NCBI RefSeq assembly: GCF_009905375.1
Contig: NC_133648.1
Location: 90,708,631 to 90,772,630 of the forward strand
DNA from: Apium graveolens
Lineage: Eukaryota > Streptophyta > Magnoliopsida > Apiales > Apiaceae
Direction: 5' to 3'
Length of the DNA: 64,000 bases
In this document: piece by piece, positions 1-12,079 of the stretch
Position numbering within the stretch: position 1 is the stretch's first letter
Layout of the letters: each line of letters begins with the position of its first letter
Notes under the pieces: generated by a model
Databases searched by the model: none
What the model was told of the DNA's origin: nothing
What the model saw: only the letters and a program-made list of their open reading frames with translations
Made by a program: the position numbers and the translations under genes

Positions 1-2381
1 ACTCCAAACATTATAATTGAGCACATCAAGAAAATTGAGAAGCAAGCTGAAGGAAAGGTTAGTGTGAAAAGATTGAGAAGTGATAATGGAACAGAATTCA
101 GAAACACACATTGGTTGAAGCTGCTAGAACTTTGCTATAAGATGCTCAGTTGCCAACTAGTTTTTGGGAAGAGGCTGTTAATACTGCATGCTACACTCAA
201 AACAGATATCTCATCAACAAAGTTCATGGCAAATCACCCTACTCAATCATGTCTAACAGGAAGCCTACAGTGAAGCATCTACATGTGTTTGGAAGCAAGT
301 GTTATATTCTAAAAGACAACTCTGAATATGTGGGAAAATTTGACTCTAAAGTTTTTGAAGCAATTTTTCTGGGATATTCATTGGAAAGAACAGCCTATAA
401 AGTTTATGTGATTGATCAAAAGAAAATTATGGAAAGCACAGATGTGACTTTTGATGATAACAAGTGTCCAGGCTTGGAATGCCTTGATGTAAATGATGCT
501 AAAGCCCTTGCATTTGGAAATCTAACCATTGATAGTGATTCTGATGAGGAAGATGAAGTTGTGACACAACAAGTGACAAATGAAGAAACCTCTGAACAAA
601 ATCATGGAAATGAAAGCTCTCTTCAGACACCTGAATTTGATGGCACAAACTCAGGGGGAGAAGGAGAAAATAGAAATGACAGTCATGGTAATACTGAAGA
701 AAATGATGAAGGCACTAGTCAACAGACACACACCAGAAAGTGGGATAGGAGTCATACAGTAGAAGCTATTATTGGTGATCCCTCAGCTGGTGTGAGAACT
801 AGAAGTGCAACTGCTAATGAATGCCTACATGCATGTTTTCTATCTCAAGTAGAGCCCAAGAAAACTGAAGAAGCCCTAATGGATCCTGACTGGATATGTG
901 CCATGCAGGAGGAGCTAGATCAGTTTGAGAGAAACAAAGTTTGGAAATTAGTCCCCGCACCAAAGAACAGAAGCATAATTGGAACTAAGTGGGTGTACAG
1001 GAACAAAATGGATGAAAATGGAATTGTTAGTAGAAACAAAGCAAGGCTGGTTGCTAAAGGCTACTAACAAGAAGAGGGAATTGACTATGATGAGACTTTT
1101 GCTCATGTTGCAAGACTAGAAGCAATAAGAATTTTTCTGGCATTTGCTGCACACTCAAATTTCAAGGTGTATCAAATGGATGTCAAGAGTGCTTTTCTCA
1201 ATGGTGAACTAGAAGAAGAAATTTATGTGCAACAGCCACCTGGCTTTGAAGATCCAGAATTTCCTAACTTTGTTTACAAATTACTTAAGGCTCTATATGG
1301 ATTGAAACAGGCACCAAGAGCCTGGTATGACACACTGTCAGAATTTCTACGCAAACATGGTTTTACCAAAGGTACTATTGATAAGACTCTCTTCTACAAG
1401 AAGCATGGTGAAGATATGATCCTAGTTCAAATCTATGTGGATGATATCATCTTTGGATCTACAAATGAAAAGCTTTGTCAAAGATTCTCTAGGCTAATGC
1501 AGAGTGAGTATGAAATGAGCATGATGGGAGAATTGAGTTACTTCCTTAGCCTTCAAGTTAGTCAAAGAAGTGATGGTATTTTCATCGGCCAAACCAAATA
1601 TGTGAATGACTTATTGAAGAAATTTGGTATGGTGGATAGCTCACCAGCATCTACACCAATGTCTACTGCGACCAAGTTGGATGAAGACAAGAAAGGCAAG
1701 AGTGTGAATATTTCAAGCTATAGAGGGATGATTGGATCATTATTGTATTTGACTGCTAGTAGACCAGACATCATGTTTGCTACTTGTCTATGTGCCAGAT
1801 TTCAAGCCAATCCAAAGGAATCACATTTGATGGCTGTCAAAAGGATTTTCAGATACTTAAAGGGAACTCCAAACTTGGGATTATGGTATCCTAAGGGAAC
1901 TGGTTTTGAAGCTGTTGGATACACAGATGCAGATTTTGCTGGATGCAGGGTTGATAGGAAAAGTACTAGTGGAAGCTGTCAATTTCTTGGTCAAAGACTT
2001 GTGTCCTGGTATAGTAAGAAACAACAATCTGTGTCAACTTCCATAGCTGAGGCTGAATATACAGCTGTTGGAAGTTGTTGTGCTCAGGTGCTTTGGATTA
2101 GAAATCAGCTAATGGACTATGGTCTAGTGTTACACAAAATTCCTATTATGTGTGACAATATTAGTGCCATATCTATAGTAGCTAATCCAGTTAATCATTC
2201 TAGAACAAAGCACATTGATGTTAGGTACCATTTTATCAGGGAACATGCTGCAAATGGTACCATTGAGCTCATTTTTGTTCCAACAGAGAAATAATTAGCT
2301 GACATTTTTACTAAATCTTTGGATGAAGCAACCTTCACTAGACTTGTGAGTGAAATTGGAATGCTCAATTCTTCATCATAA
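1..2381 (+). pseudogene. Element A pol remnant (integrase end, RT, RNase H)
   Basis: Copia-type pol in one frame. It begins in the integrase core (SDNGTEF, a catalytic Asp, near base 80). About 38 codons that should hold the catalytic Glu ([11 protein letters not shown] in element C) are deleted near 109-115. The RT has the YVDD box near 1435 ([11 protein letters not shown]) and the Sirevirus-typical [10 protein letters not shown]. RNase H has [15 protein letters not shown] and CDN, followed by ADIFTK near the end. In-frame stops lie at 138-140 (TAA), 1065-1067 (TAA) and 2292-2294 (TAA); the last is 28 codons before the natural end at 2379-2381. The usual FAPVA before the RT core reads FAHVA. 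The reading frame otherwise survives from 117 to 2381. Confidence 0.93.
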
Positions 2382-3236
2382 GGCAAGAACTCAGCTAATG
2401 TTTTGCAGCAGATTAATTTCTAATAAATCAACCCAGTTTGATTTAATTGGAAATTAACTGAAATATGAATTATAAATATTTCAGAATCTCTGTATATTTA
2501 TTTTTCTTTAAAAAACTCAAATATTAACTTAGAATATTTCAAATTCTTAGTAAACTGCTTAGTTGTTAATTTACATCTTAAATGTGTAAAAATTAGCACA
2601 AGGCAGAAAAACAGTACTCAAATGTATAGAGAACTGAGTTCTCGATAAGTCAAAATGACTTATCGACAAGTTATTTTGGAGTTCTCGAGTGAGGCCTCGA
2701 TAAGTCAATTTATAGACTTCTCGAATGACTTCTCGATAAGCTCTATTATGACTTATCGATAAGACCATGTAGAGTTCTCTAATAATGTTAATTCATAGAG
2801 TTCTCGACAAGGATATTTTGAGACTTATTAATAACTCAAAGCTAAAATAATTTAATTCAGTGAATTATTTTAGACAAATACTTTTGGAAAATTTATTCTG
2901 ATTTCAATTTGATTCAATTCAAATAAATTAGAATTATTTCAGTCCTTTTTGGACAAACTGGGCATTTATTAGAGTTCTCGATAAGTCACTTGACTTCTCG
3001 AATGTACCTTTTTCATATTTAAAATTACTTCTCGATAAGTTTAATATCAAAAGTTTGTTTAACTTCTCGATAGGTATTTTACTTTTTCTATAAATACCAA
3101 GACTTCTCGATACACACACTGGACTTACACCTTCTCGAGATCTCAAGTGACCTAGCTTTCAGACAAAAGGCGATTTCTCTCTCATTTTTGCTCTTTTCTC
3201 AAAACTTTTTCTTACCCACTACTTCTAAACACTACA
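2382..3236 (+). promoter_or_regulatory. Element A pol-accessory gap with LTR-type motif array and TATA box
   Basis: Noncoding. From about 2630 to 3130 the motif TTCTCGATAAGTC and its complement GACTTATCGA recur a dozen or so times with variation. The same motif type fills the element's LTR (8460-8680) and the LTR of element D. A clean TATAAATA lies at 3089-3096, about 140 bp before the ATG of the accessory gene. In the LTR the array likewise sits upstream of a TATAAATA at 8888. I infer an internal promoter for the accessory gene; transcription is not shown. Confidence 0.6.
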
Positions 3237-6200
3237 ATGGCACAAAACATTGTTAGAGCTATCATTCCAGAGAAGGGAACTAATTTTATTGCTTTTCTTG
3301 ATGCTAACCAAGCCCCTGATAGTTTCAAGGGGTTTGTGAAGTTTCTTTCTGAATCCTACATTGTCGGTGCTTTAACTGCAAGTCATGTGCTATATTTGAA
3401 TGTTCTTCATGAATTTTGGACATCAGTTATAACTAGGACAGTTGTTCTAGAGCATATCACTTCTATGGTGGTCACATGCACAATTGGAGGCTAGGAAATT
3501 GAGTTTTCAGCTGCTGATGTGAATACAGCCCTGGGATTGCCAACTGAGAATTATGGAGAGATGCCAACTGCAGATTAGCTGAGTGAATTCATGGACTTTA
3601 TCAACTACAGTGGCTCAATCAACTTGGCAAGCCTGAACAGAACAAACCTTAGGAAGGATTGGTCCTTTGTGTTTGATTCTGTAGTGAGGGCTTTCACTTG
3701 CAGAAAAACTGGCTTTGACAACATCTCAAGTGTGGTACAGAAGCTGGTGTTCTCAGTAGCTCACAACAAGCATCTGAATGTTGGAGGTCTAATTCTGGAG
3801 GAGCTGGCTACCAGGCTTACTATGCCTTTGAAGAATAGAGGTAAAGAAATCTTTTTGCCATGGTTTATTATGTCTACTTTAGCTCATAAAGTCAATGACA
3901 TACATTTGTTAGCTGGTATTGATTGTAGTAGAATTGGCAATTGCAAGTAAGTGTCCAAAATCATATTTGGCTCACTTACTTCAAAGAAAAAGGTGAGTGT
4001 GAGTCTCAGAATCACTCCATTTATGTTGGAGAGATTCAGGACTTATCCTTACCCTATGCCAGACATGAGGGCTCTTAAATTTGCTAGTTCAGCCATGGTT
4101 CCTGAGCCTGTGGAAGCACAAACACAGGCACACCAACAGGGACCTTCCAAGGCTGCCACTTCAGTCTCTCAAAAGACTGAAGTGAGTAAAAATAAGAGAA
4201 AGGAACCAACCCTTGTTGTTGTAAATGAGAGCGAAACACTTCAAACTGAACCAGAGTCACCCTTGGTCAAGAAACCAAAGAAGAGTAAGTTACCATAATT
4301 GACCACTCTAGACACCTCTGTGTCCTCCCAAAAGGGCACAGTTGAACAAATGGGGAGTAAATAGTTACTAGATGCATCCTCTCAACAGGGTGTATCTATT
4401 GAAAAAAGCATTCACTGTAATACATCTTGTACTGAGTTAGCACAACCTGCACCTAGAATGTATGGTAGAAGAAATAAGGATAGCACACACAGTGAGGGCA
4501 CATCACTTGAAGCTCCCTCATCCATTCAGGGGGAGCTGCCAACACTCACAACTGAGCAAACTTCTCTAATCTCCCAAATTTCTTCATCATATAGAGCACT
4601 TGAATCTTATTCTCAAGTGCACCAACACTCAAGTGACATAGTTCATGAAACTGTGCTCATCACCCAGAACCAACATCTAGATGGTGAGAGGCTACTAGCT
4701 GGGGTAGACCTTGATGATATCATCACAAACATGGGGGTTTCATAAGTTTTTACTGAAGACCCCATGGTCACTCTTGCACCTTCATGTGCACAATCATCTT
4801 CACAGATGAATAGGTTTGAGGGTAGTACTCTTGAGGAAGAGCTATCTAAATCCTCTCCAATTCAATTGGAGGTTCCTCTAGAAGGAACAACTCTCCTCAA
4901 AACCTTAGCTGAAATTGCCTTCACAGTCGAAGCTAGGAGTCCAATTGCCAATGACCTTGTTATGGGAGAGGCAAGTTCATCACATTTATGTGACAGTGCT
5001 CTGTAAGGTGCACAAAGGTTTGAGGCTGGTGTACATGACAGTAACCCAGTCAAATACTCTTCAATTCCAATGGAGGTTCCTACTACATGTGGTGAACAAC
5101 AAACTGTCAAAACCACAGATCTATCTGTGAGTCAAAATGTGACTTCAGTCACAGGTGGTACTGTGAATATTTCTCAACAGCCATCCACATCTCAACCCAA
5201 CCAACCACATGTCATGGCACAATGGCTAAAAGATATGGAAGCTCAGCCTTCTACAGTTGATGACATGTTGGTAGATCAAATCTCAGGCTTGGCCAATCTT
5301 TCTCAGCAATTGCTCACTTCAGACATGGGGAACCAGGACTATCAAGCTATATTGCTATACTTCAATGAAGAGGTTGAACAACAGAAGGAGAAGATAGTAG
5401 ATGAGGCTGAAGAGGATGGAAATGTAGATGCCTGGTTGTCTGGTGACCATGTGGCAGAAATGGATGAAGTTTTGGCTAGATTCAGGAGAGAATACATAAC
5501 TATCTTGGGCAGCAATGCTAAAACTCTCACTCCTCCTGAAGTCTATGATGCCATTATGGATGTGCATAAAGCTCAACTCAAGGCTTTCCATCTCTTTGGA
5601 AAGGCCCTTGAAGTAAAATTGACTAGTCATGAAGATAAAGTCAGGAGGTTGATCAAGGAACAGATGGATGACATTGTGCCTTCTCAAAAAGACATCAAAA
5701 AACAATTCCAGTCTTTCACTGAGCAAATGTCAAGGATGGATCTGGCCTCCATAGAGAAGGAAATGTCAAAAATGAGGAGCTCTTTCAAGGCCCTGTTTGA
5801 TCAAGTTCAAGCTCGTATGACAAATTCAAGTGATACTAGGGTCAAGCTAAATCAAATACATACTGCTAGGTATGAGCCTTCATTTCTTCTCATGGAGGGT
5901 GTCAGAAAAGCTGTTGATGAACACCTTGGGTCCTTCTCAGCCAAAACCTCTACTCCTCAGATACAAGAACTTCAAGATCAAGTTTCCTCACTTCAAGCTT
6001 CCAACTCAGTTTTATCTTCCCAAGTCAGAGCTCTAACTGCACTGGTTGAGAGTCAACTGCATGATATTCAGGCCCTAGTGGAGTCCCATAAGCATTTATA
6101 AATGCATAATACAGTTGCTTTGGGAGCCATTATGGGAAAACTCAACATACCACTGCCAGCATTGCCTGAAGCTGTAAGACCTGAGATTCCTACTCCCCTA

Positions 6201-8002
6201 CTCATGCCTGTCACCAAGACTAAGGGGGAGATAGATGCAAGGCTAGCACAATCAACACTAGCACAATCAACACTCAAAAGTCAAGAACAAGGTCTAGAAC
6301 AGGAGAGGTTCCTTATGGCTGCTTAAGGTCCAGGAATGGCACAAGAGTTTGACAACTTGCTCACTGGGTTAAGGAACTCTCTCAACAACAATTTCTTCAC
6401 TTACAGAAAGACCTTGGAAAAGACTATCAATTATATCAGGTTGCTGCAAATCCCAGTCAAGGACCAGTTTTTGGAGAAAAGGATAGTGATCAATCTTAAT
6501 GATTCCGGTGTAGACAGATGTATGCAAGTCAACTTCAATTATCTGATTTCTAGAAGAGCATATGAAATAGACATTCTGATTAACAAAGTCAGAATAATCA
6601 ACAATGAAGAGAAAATGCTACTAGCAGAGTTGAAGAAGGCTCAAGAAGCTGCATTCCCAGAAGCTTATCTACATCCAAGCAAAGGGGTGCACTATATCTG
6701 CTCTACAACCAAGCAACTGAAACATTTCCAAGTACCTAAAAACTGTATCATGGCCAACAGAAGACTGATAATGGTGCTTGAGTCTGGGCTGAAAAGTAAG
6801 AAATTGAAGACTAGTGAATATGAAGCTATGATCAAGATTCTGAGGAGATACATTGATAACTCTGAAGCCAATTTTCCTAAAACTAAAATCAACACAGATG
6901 ACTTGGGTGATGATGAGCAGAAGAAAGATGGTCAAAATCCTTCTGGCTCAAACTCAAGTCAATCTAGTAAGGTAATTGGTGGCAAAAGTGATAGTGAGAA
7001 AGAGAAGGAGAAGAAAAGTGGATCTGAGACTCAAAAGAGGGATGGAAGGAGGCAAAGACAAAAGAATGATACCTCACAATCTCTCAAAACCCTAAATATC
7101 CAAATACCAACTGCTAAACCTTCACACTCAATCTCATCAAAAACTGTTCAACCTCAAACCTCTAAGCCTAAATATTTCTATAAGCTCACAGCAAACTCTC
7201 TCCACAAAACACAAATCACTCACAGCCATACTTCTCTAAAAAGACTCAAAACTATACCTTCATTCAAGCCACCCCATAAAACACACTTCAAAACAGTTGG
7301 AATAGGTCCAAACGAAGCCAAGGTCAAGAGAAGAATCAGAAGACAAAGAAGATAACTGACAACTGAATTTCTCAATGATCATGGATTTGGTGAAAAGGCC
7401 ATCTGGAACATATATAATCAAGATGATTTCAAACCTCTAAATGTTGTTGATTCAGATGAAGACTACTTTCAATACTAGCTGAAAGAATTGTCAGAATTTG
7501 GGTTGTTAACATTAGAGAAGTCAGAATCTACTACAGTGATGGGTCCTTTGAAAAGCTTGGAGATAGACTAAAGGATTCTCTCTCAATTGTTGAACTGAAA
7601 AGGGTGATAAGCTTGATGAATGGTAAAGATTCAGCCACTAAGGCATGGAGAATAGTATTGGCAGTGTTTGTGGTTAACAGAGAGGAGATGAGAGATAAGC
7701 ATAAAGAGTTGCTAGCTGAAAGGAGGAGAAAGTATGAGCATGACATTGATGAGTATATCAGAAGATCAGAAGAGTTGAAGGCAGCAGGCAAGAGAAGAAT
7801 ATCAAAGGATGGAAGATTTCTGAATATAAAAGCTGGCTCTTTGTCAAGTTATAGGATAGGGATGTTAGCTAGATATCCTAAGCCAGATTTTCTGAAACTA
7901 ATAGAGGCTCTAACTGACACCCCCATCCTAGAAAAATTGGAAATACTTGTGCAAATTAAGAACATAATTGAGAAAGAATCAGACAGCTCGGTCTTTACTT
8001 AA
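3237..8002 (+). pseudogene. Element A accessory gene, broken by ten stops and a frameshift
   Basis: Starts at the ATG in ACAATGGCACA, as in elements B and C (ACAATGGCACC, CACATGGCACC). One frame runs 3237-7355 (1373 codons) interrupted only by stops, at 3492, 3576, 3948, 4296, 4362, 4743, 5004, 6099, 6324 and 7353. The last part (about 7480-8002) is in another frame. The N-terminal ~230 residues match the B and C accessory proteins (RKDWSFVFD, an FW pair upstream). The middle is Ser/Thr/Gln/acidic-rich, then coiled-coil-like (about 5550-6090). The C-terminal part has ELKKAQEAAF, VHYICSTTKQLKH and DGSFEKLG, all recognisable in element D. No signal peptide or membrane segment is seen, so 'envelope' is not supported. 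Function unknown. Confidence 0.8.
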
Positions 8003-8130
8003 TTATTATAAACTGTCAAATATTCATTGTACAAGTGTTGTATCAGCTTTTGTATTATTTTATTTTCATTCTTTAACTTGGGGTTAGTCTTGTTAACAAA
8101 CATGAATTTGTGATAAGCAATCTTCTCATA

Positions 8131-8143
8131 AATTGGGGGAGAT
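8131..8143 (+). other. Element A polypurine tract
   Basis: AATTGGGGGAGAT directly before the 3' LTR; the same tract (GGGGGAGAT) precedes the 3' LTRs of B, C and D. It primes plus-strand DNA in LTR elements. The stretch from 8003 to 8130 is AT-rich and holds no gene. Confidence 0.85.
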
Positions 8144-9284
8144 TATTGTGTAAGACATGCCTGTATCATAACAAGACTAAGTCATACTGACAACCCTAAG
8201 ATTAGTTGTATTGTAACCTTAATCTGTAATTCATACTTGTAACACTTAATGTCTGTAAAATGTAAATGGAGCAGACTGGAGCATTTTTCTCTAAATAGTG
8301 TCAAGCCTAAGAATTCTATCTGGAAGAAGATCAAGAAGATCATGCCTCAGAAGAATTATAAAGAAGCTTGGAGTTGAATAAATCTGTTTGGTGTAAAACA
8401 TTTTAAGTCAAGATCTCTACAAGTCACAAAATTAGTGTTATAGAGAAACCATTCGAGATCTCAGAGATATCGACAAATATACATTCATTAGAGAACTCTG
8501 AGTTATCGATAAGCCAAAGTCCATTAGGGAACTCTGAGTTATCGATAAACCAAAATTCACTAGAGAACTCAGAGTTGTCGATAAGTCAAGTTAACAATGA
8601 AGTTTCAGAGATATCGACAAGCCAACATGCCTATCGAGATGTCGAGTTCTCTATAACTTAATTGGAGATCTCGAAGTGAAGAAATTTCTCTAAGTACAGA
8701 ATTGCAGAATAGTTCAATATCCAAGGTTGCAAATCAACAAACAATTCATACAGCTGGATTGACAAGTCTACAAAAAGCAGCTTGAGAGATGTGCAAGATC
8801 AATGAAAAAGATTAACTGACAGAGGAGATTAAAGTAATCACGGGATGCTAAAGATATGCTAAGCCAGAAATGGAAGATTTTCTTTTCTATAAATAGAAAT
8901 GACAAGTGACAGTTTAGAAAAGCTAATAGCATGTTTATTATCCATTGTGTAAACCAGCAGTTAACTGAGTTATGAAGTTAACACTAGTCCTCTAGTCAAG
9001 TAGAACAATCAGAATAGAAAATTGTGTGTTCTCTCTCAAGAAAGAAGCTAAGTTCTAAAACAAGAACTTAGAGATTTTGTAGCAAAACACTGCTTGATTT
9101 TTAATATAAAATTAAGTGAGTTTTGAGGATCTTTGTTTTACATATTTGCCCAGCTATTTATGTTTAACATTCATTCTACTAAATCATTAACAACTACCAA
9201 CTGCTAAAGCCTAAGTCGATCGAAAATCAAACATTTAAGCCAAAACACATTCACCCCCCCTCTGTGTTGTATTCATACCTAACA
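8144..9284 (+). repeat. Element A 3' LTR
   Basis: 1141 bp, ending CCTAACA. The first bases read TATTGTG where element D has TGTTGTG, so the 5'-TG is probably mutated. It contains three tandem 36-bp units with GAGTTATCGATAAG (about 8487-8594) inside a wider motif cluster (8460-8680). A TATAAATA lies at 8888-8895, the likely U3 promoter. The opening (AAGACATGCCTGTA) matches element D, which defines the two as one family. No second LTR is in the window. Confidence 0.88.
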
Positions 9285-9600
9285 GTATTACTTGACGGCA
9301 GAGCCATCTTTATAGTATTATTTGACGGCATAGCCATCTTTATAGATTTCAATCAGTAACATAAATAAATATGTAATAATAATTAGAATAAAATGAGTAA
9401 AAGAAATTGTACCTCTTTTATGAAATAGTTTTAGTTGATAGAGACTCGTGGGTCAGAATAAGTCGTAGCTCTTTCGAGAATAAAGTTTCAGTTGACAGAG
9501 ACCCATGGGTCAGAATAAGTCGTAGCTCTTTCGAGAATAAAGCTTCAGTTGGCAGAGATTCGTGCTGATAACATGTTATAAACCTTGACTGAAAATATTA
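9285..9600. repeat. Short tandem repeats right of element A
   Basis: Two arrays. At 9285-9344 a 30-bp unit (GTATTACTTGACGGCAGAGC...) occurs twice. At 9428-9560 a 57-bp unit with AGAATAAGTCGTAGCTCTTT occurs twice plus a partial third copy. No ORF or known element is recognised. Confidence 0.75.
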
Positions 9601-10960
9601 GTTATTTTAGTGTAGAGGAAATATAGGAGAATAGAAGATATGGAGAGAAAGTTGTATTTCATTTCATTAGCTAAATGAGCTATTTATAGTAGCTGGTTTG
9701 AAAGTCTTACTAAGTAAGCTATTCAAATCTTCTTCATTAAGTATTATAAAACTTCCTCGATAAGCTTTACAAGTCTTCCTCGATAAGTTTTACAAGTCTT
9801 CCTGATTAAGTTTCTTTCTTAAGAAGCTGTGCAAGTCTTCCTCAGCAAGATTTGAGAGACTTCCTCGATACGTTTTGACAATCACTTTATATTTATTCAA
9901 ATATTTTAACAAAATGTATATTTCTTTAAGTTTGGAAAATGACAAAAAAATACTTATTTTTTGAAAAACTACTGGACTTTCCAATTTTTAAAAATATTTA
10001 AAAAATAATAATCTTACAATAGTATACAATCAAATGCAATTATTTTATACAATCTCCGGTCAAAGAAAAATCAATGCAATTCTTTTTAGGGCTTTTTTGA
10101 AAAATACCCAAGCCTAAAAATATTTTTGCAAAAATATTGACATTTTTTAAGAAAATTTGAAAAAAAAACTATTTTTTAAAATTGTTATGCAAAAATACGG
10201 TTTTTGACAATTGAAATCAACTACATGCAACCTTTAACGAGTTTCTGCAACTTCATTCAACTAGTTGCATATCCGTTTGATTTTGATTGATTTTGGTTCA
10301 TTCCTTATTTTTGCAAAAAAATCAGAAGATAGTAAAATCGCAAAAAAAAACTTAGAAAAGTTAATATTTTTGGTAATTTCTCTTCTTTTTAACATTTCTT
10401 TAAAATAATAATAATTTTATTTGATTACACTTATAAAGTCAATTTTTCATAAAGTATTCCAAAAAACATTATTTTAAAAAAATATATTCAATTTTTGTAC
10501 CACAAATAATACTTGTAAAACAGATGTTGAATATTTTTCTAATCCGTCATAATTATTTTTCTTATCGAAATCGATGCAAAAATTTAAGGGGAGAAAAAAT
10601 ATTCAAATATACTCAACATATTGTATCTAGAAGATATTGTTACATTTTCTTATATTATCGAAGAATTTAATATTTATTAAATTAGAATTAATCAAGTGTG
10701 TTAATGGTAATATATAATACATATTTTAGGAGTAAAATATTGGGTGTATACTTGAAATTTGTAAATTGTGTACCTTAACTTTCAGAATAGTAAATTGTGT
10801 ACTGGAGTTACAAAAAATGTACACAACATGTATATCCGTCTAAGCAAATCTAACGGTTGTTAGCTTCGTTTTCAATGGGGTTAAAAGTTAGTGACCTTTC
10901 TGCAATTTACAAAATAATAGCTATAATTGAAAGAATATAAATAAACCCAATATATAAAAC
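9601..10960. other. AT-rich intergenic DNA left of element B
   Basis: No gene seen. At 9740-9880 a phrase like AAGTCTTCCTCGATAAG repeats about four times with variation, echoing the CGATAAG motif of the A/D family, so this may be LTR debris. Beyond 9890 the DNA is very AT-rich with many A and T runs. The last five bases, AAAAC (10956-10960), are the left target duplication of element B. Confidence 0.6.
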
Positions 10961-12018
10961 TGTTAGGAATATATGTGCATTAGTTTGATGATATGTTTAA
11001 CAAAACACTTAAGTAGAAATCTAGTGTTTGTAGCCTCAACGGATAAGACCATTTTGGCTATCCGTTGATGGTGTAGCTTTACTTAGAAATAAGTCTAGTG
11101 TTGTAGCACATTTCAGTCTCTGAATTTGAGATATAACTCTTAAATGTTGAGGGAAATTATAAGTCATGTTGACTACTAGAGGATATGCAGATAGGAAGGC
11201 CAATTGTAAATATTTCATGCCTTGTAATTTTGTATAAATGAAATGGTGTCAACGGATAACTTAAAGACCTTCAACGGATGAGAAACAAAGCTTCAACAGA
11301 TGTCTCTAAAGCTTCAACGGATAACATCCTTCAACGGATGAGTGCATCAACGGATAGAGCTTCAACTGCTAACACATCAACGGATAAAGCCATCAACGGA
11401 TGAAGGCTTCAACGGATGTTCTGTTAAATAGCAGTTGACAAGTGGTAGTTGTACCTACAAACAGAGGCACATGGGTTGACAGAGACAACTGAGATGTGGT
11501 AGCCTAATTCAGGAACATCAGAAAAAGCAGCCGTTCTACTCTAGTATAAAGAGGCAATAGTCAACAATGCACTGGAGTAAAATGGAGAAGAAACAAGTGG
11601 AGAACTTATTTTATTATTGTACTTTTTATCTTTGTCTTCACTTGTAAACTTGGTGATATATAAACCAAGTAGCAGCTAGTAATTAGATAAGAATTTTTCC
11701 AGAGCTGTTTAGAAAAATCTTGAGAGAAAAATTATCTAGTTTGTACTAGGACGCAGCTGTGATTAACTTCTTGAATCACAGATTTTCTGAAATACCATCT
11801 CTGGTGGAACAACAATCCACCAGAAAAGTTTTTAAGGTCTGTTGTGTTCTTTACATTAGTGTTTGAATATATATCTGTCTGTATTAGCTTAAAGCAATTC
11901 ATACACTTGTTTATCTTAAACACATAGCCTTTGAAACTGCTCAAAACTTGAAAAAGTTTTGAGATTTACATTCAACCCCCCTTCTGTAAATCTCATTGTT
12001 AGTTTATTAGGAATAACA
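10961..12018 (+). repeat. Element B 5' LTR
   Basis: Begins TGTTAGGAAT, ends AATAACA. About ten exact copies of TCAACGGAT/ATCCGTTGA lie at 11036-11416, one more is degenerate (CAACAGATG) but intact in the 3' LTR. A TATAAA lies at 11545-11550, about 130 bp after the motif cluster, the likely promoter. Confidence 0.95.
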
Positions 12019-12020
12019 AT

Positions 12021-12032
12021 TGGTATCACAGC
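12021..12032 (+). other. Element B primer binding site
   Basis: TGGTATCACAGC, two bases after the LTR. It is one mismatch from TGGTATCAGAGC, the initiator-Met tRNA complement used by most Copia elements and present exactly in element C. Confidence 0.88.
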
Positions 12033-12079
12033 AAGCTCTTGACACACAAAGAGTTTAAAGATCTTGGAAACTAACAAAG

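Larger units (their letters stand above)
1..9284 (+). mobile_element. Element A: 3' part of a Sirevirus-like Copia LTR retrotransposon
   Basis: The window opens inside integrase. The order is integrase, RT, RNase H, a noncoding gap, a long accessory gene, a polypurine tract and a 3' LTR, which is the plan of Sireviruses that carry an extra gene after pol. The 5' LTR, gag and protease lie outside the window, so no LTR pair or target duplication can be checked. Coding regions hold 13 in-frame stops, one integrase deletion and one late frameshift, so the copy is dead. Element D is a relative: the LTR ends, polypurine tract and the last part of the accessory gene match recognisably. Confidence 0.9.
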
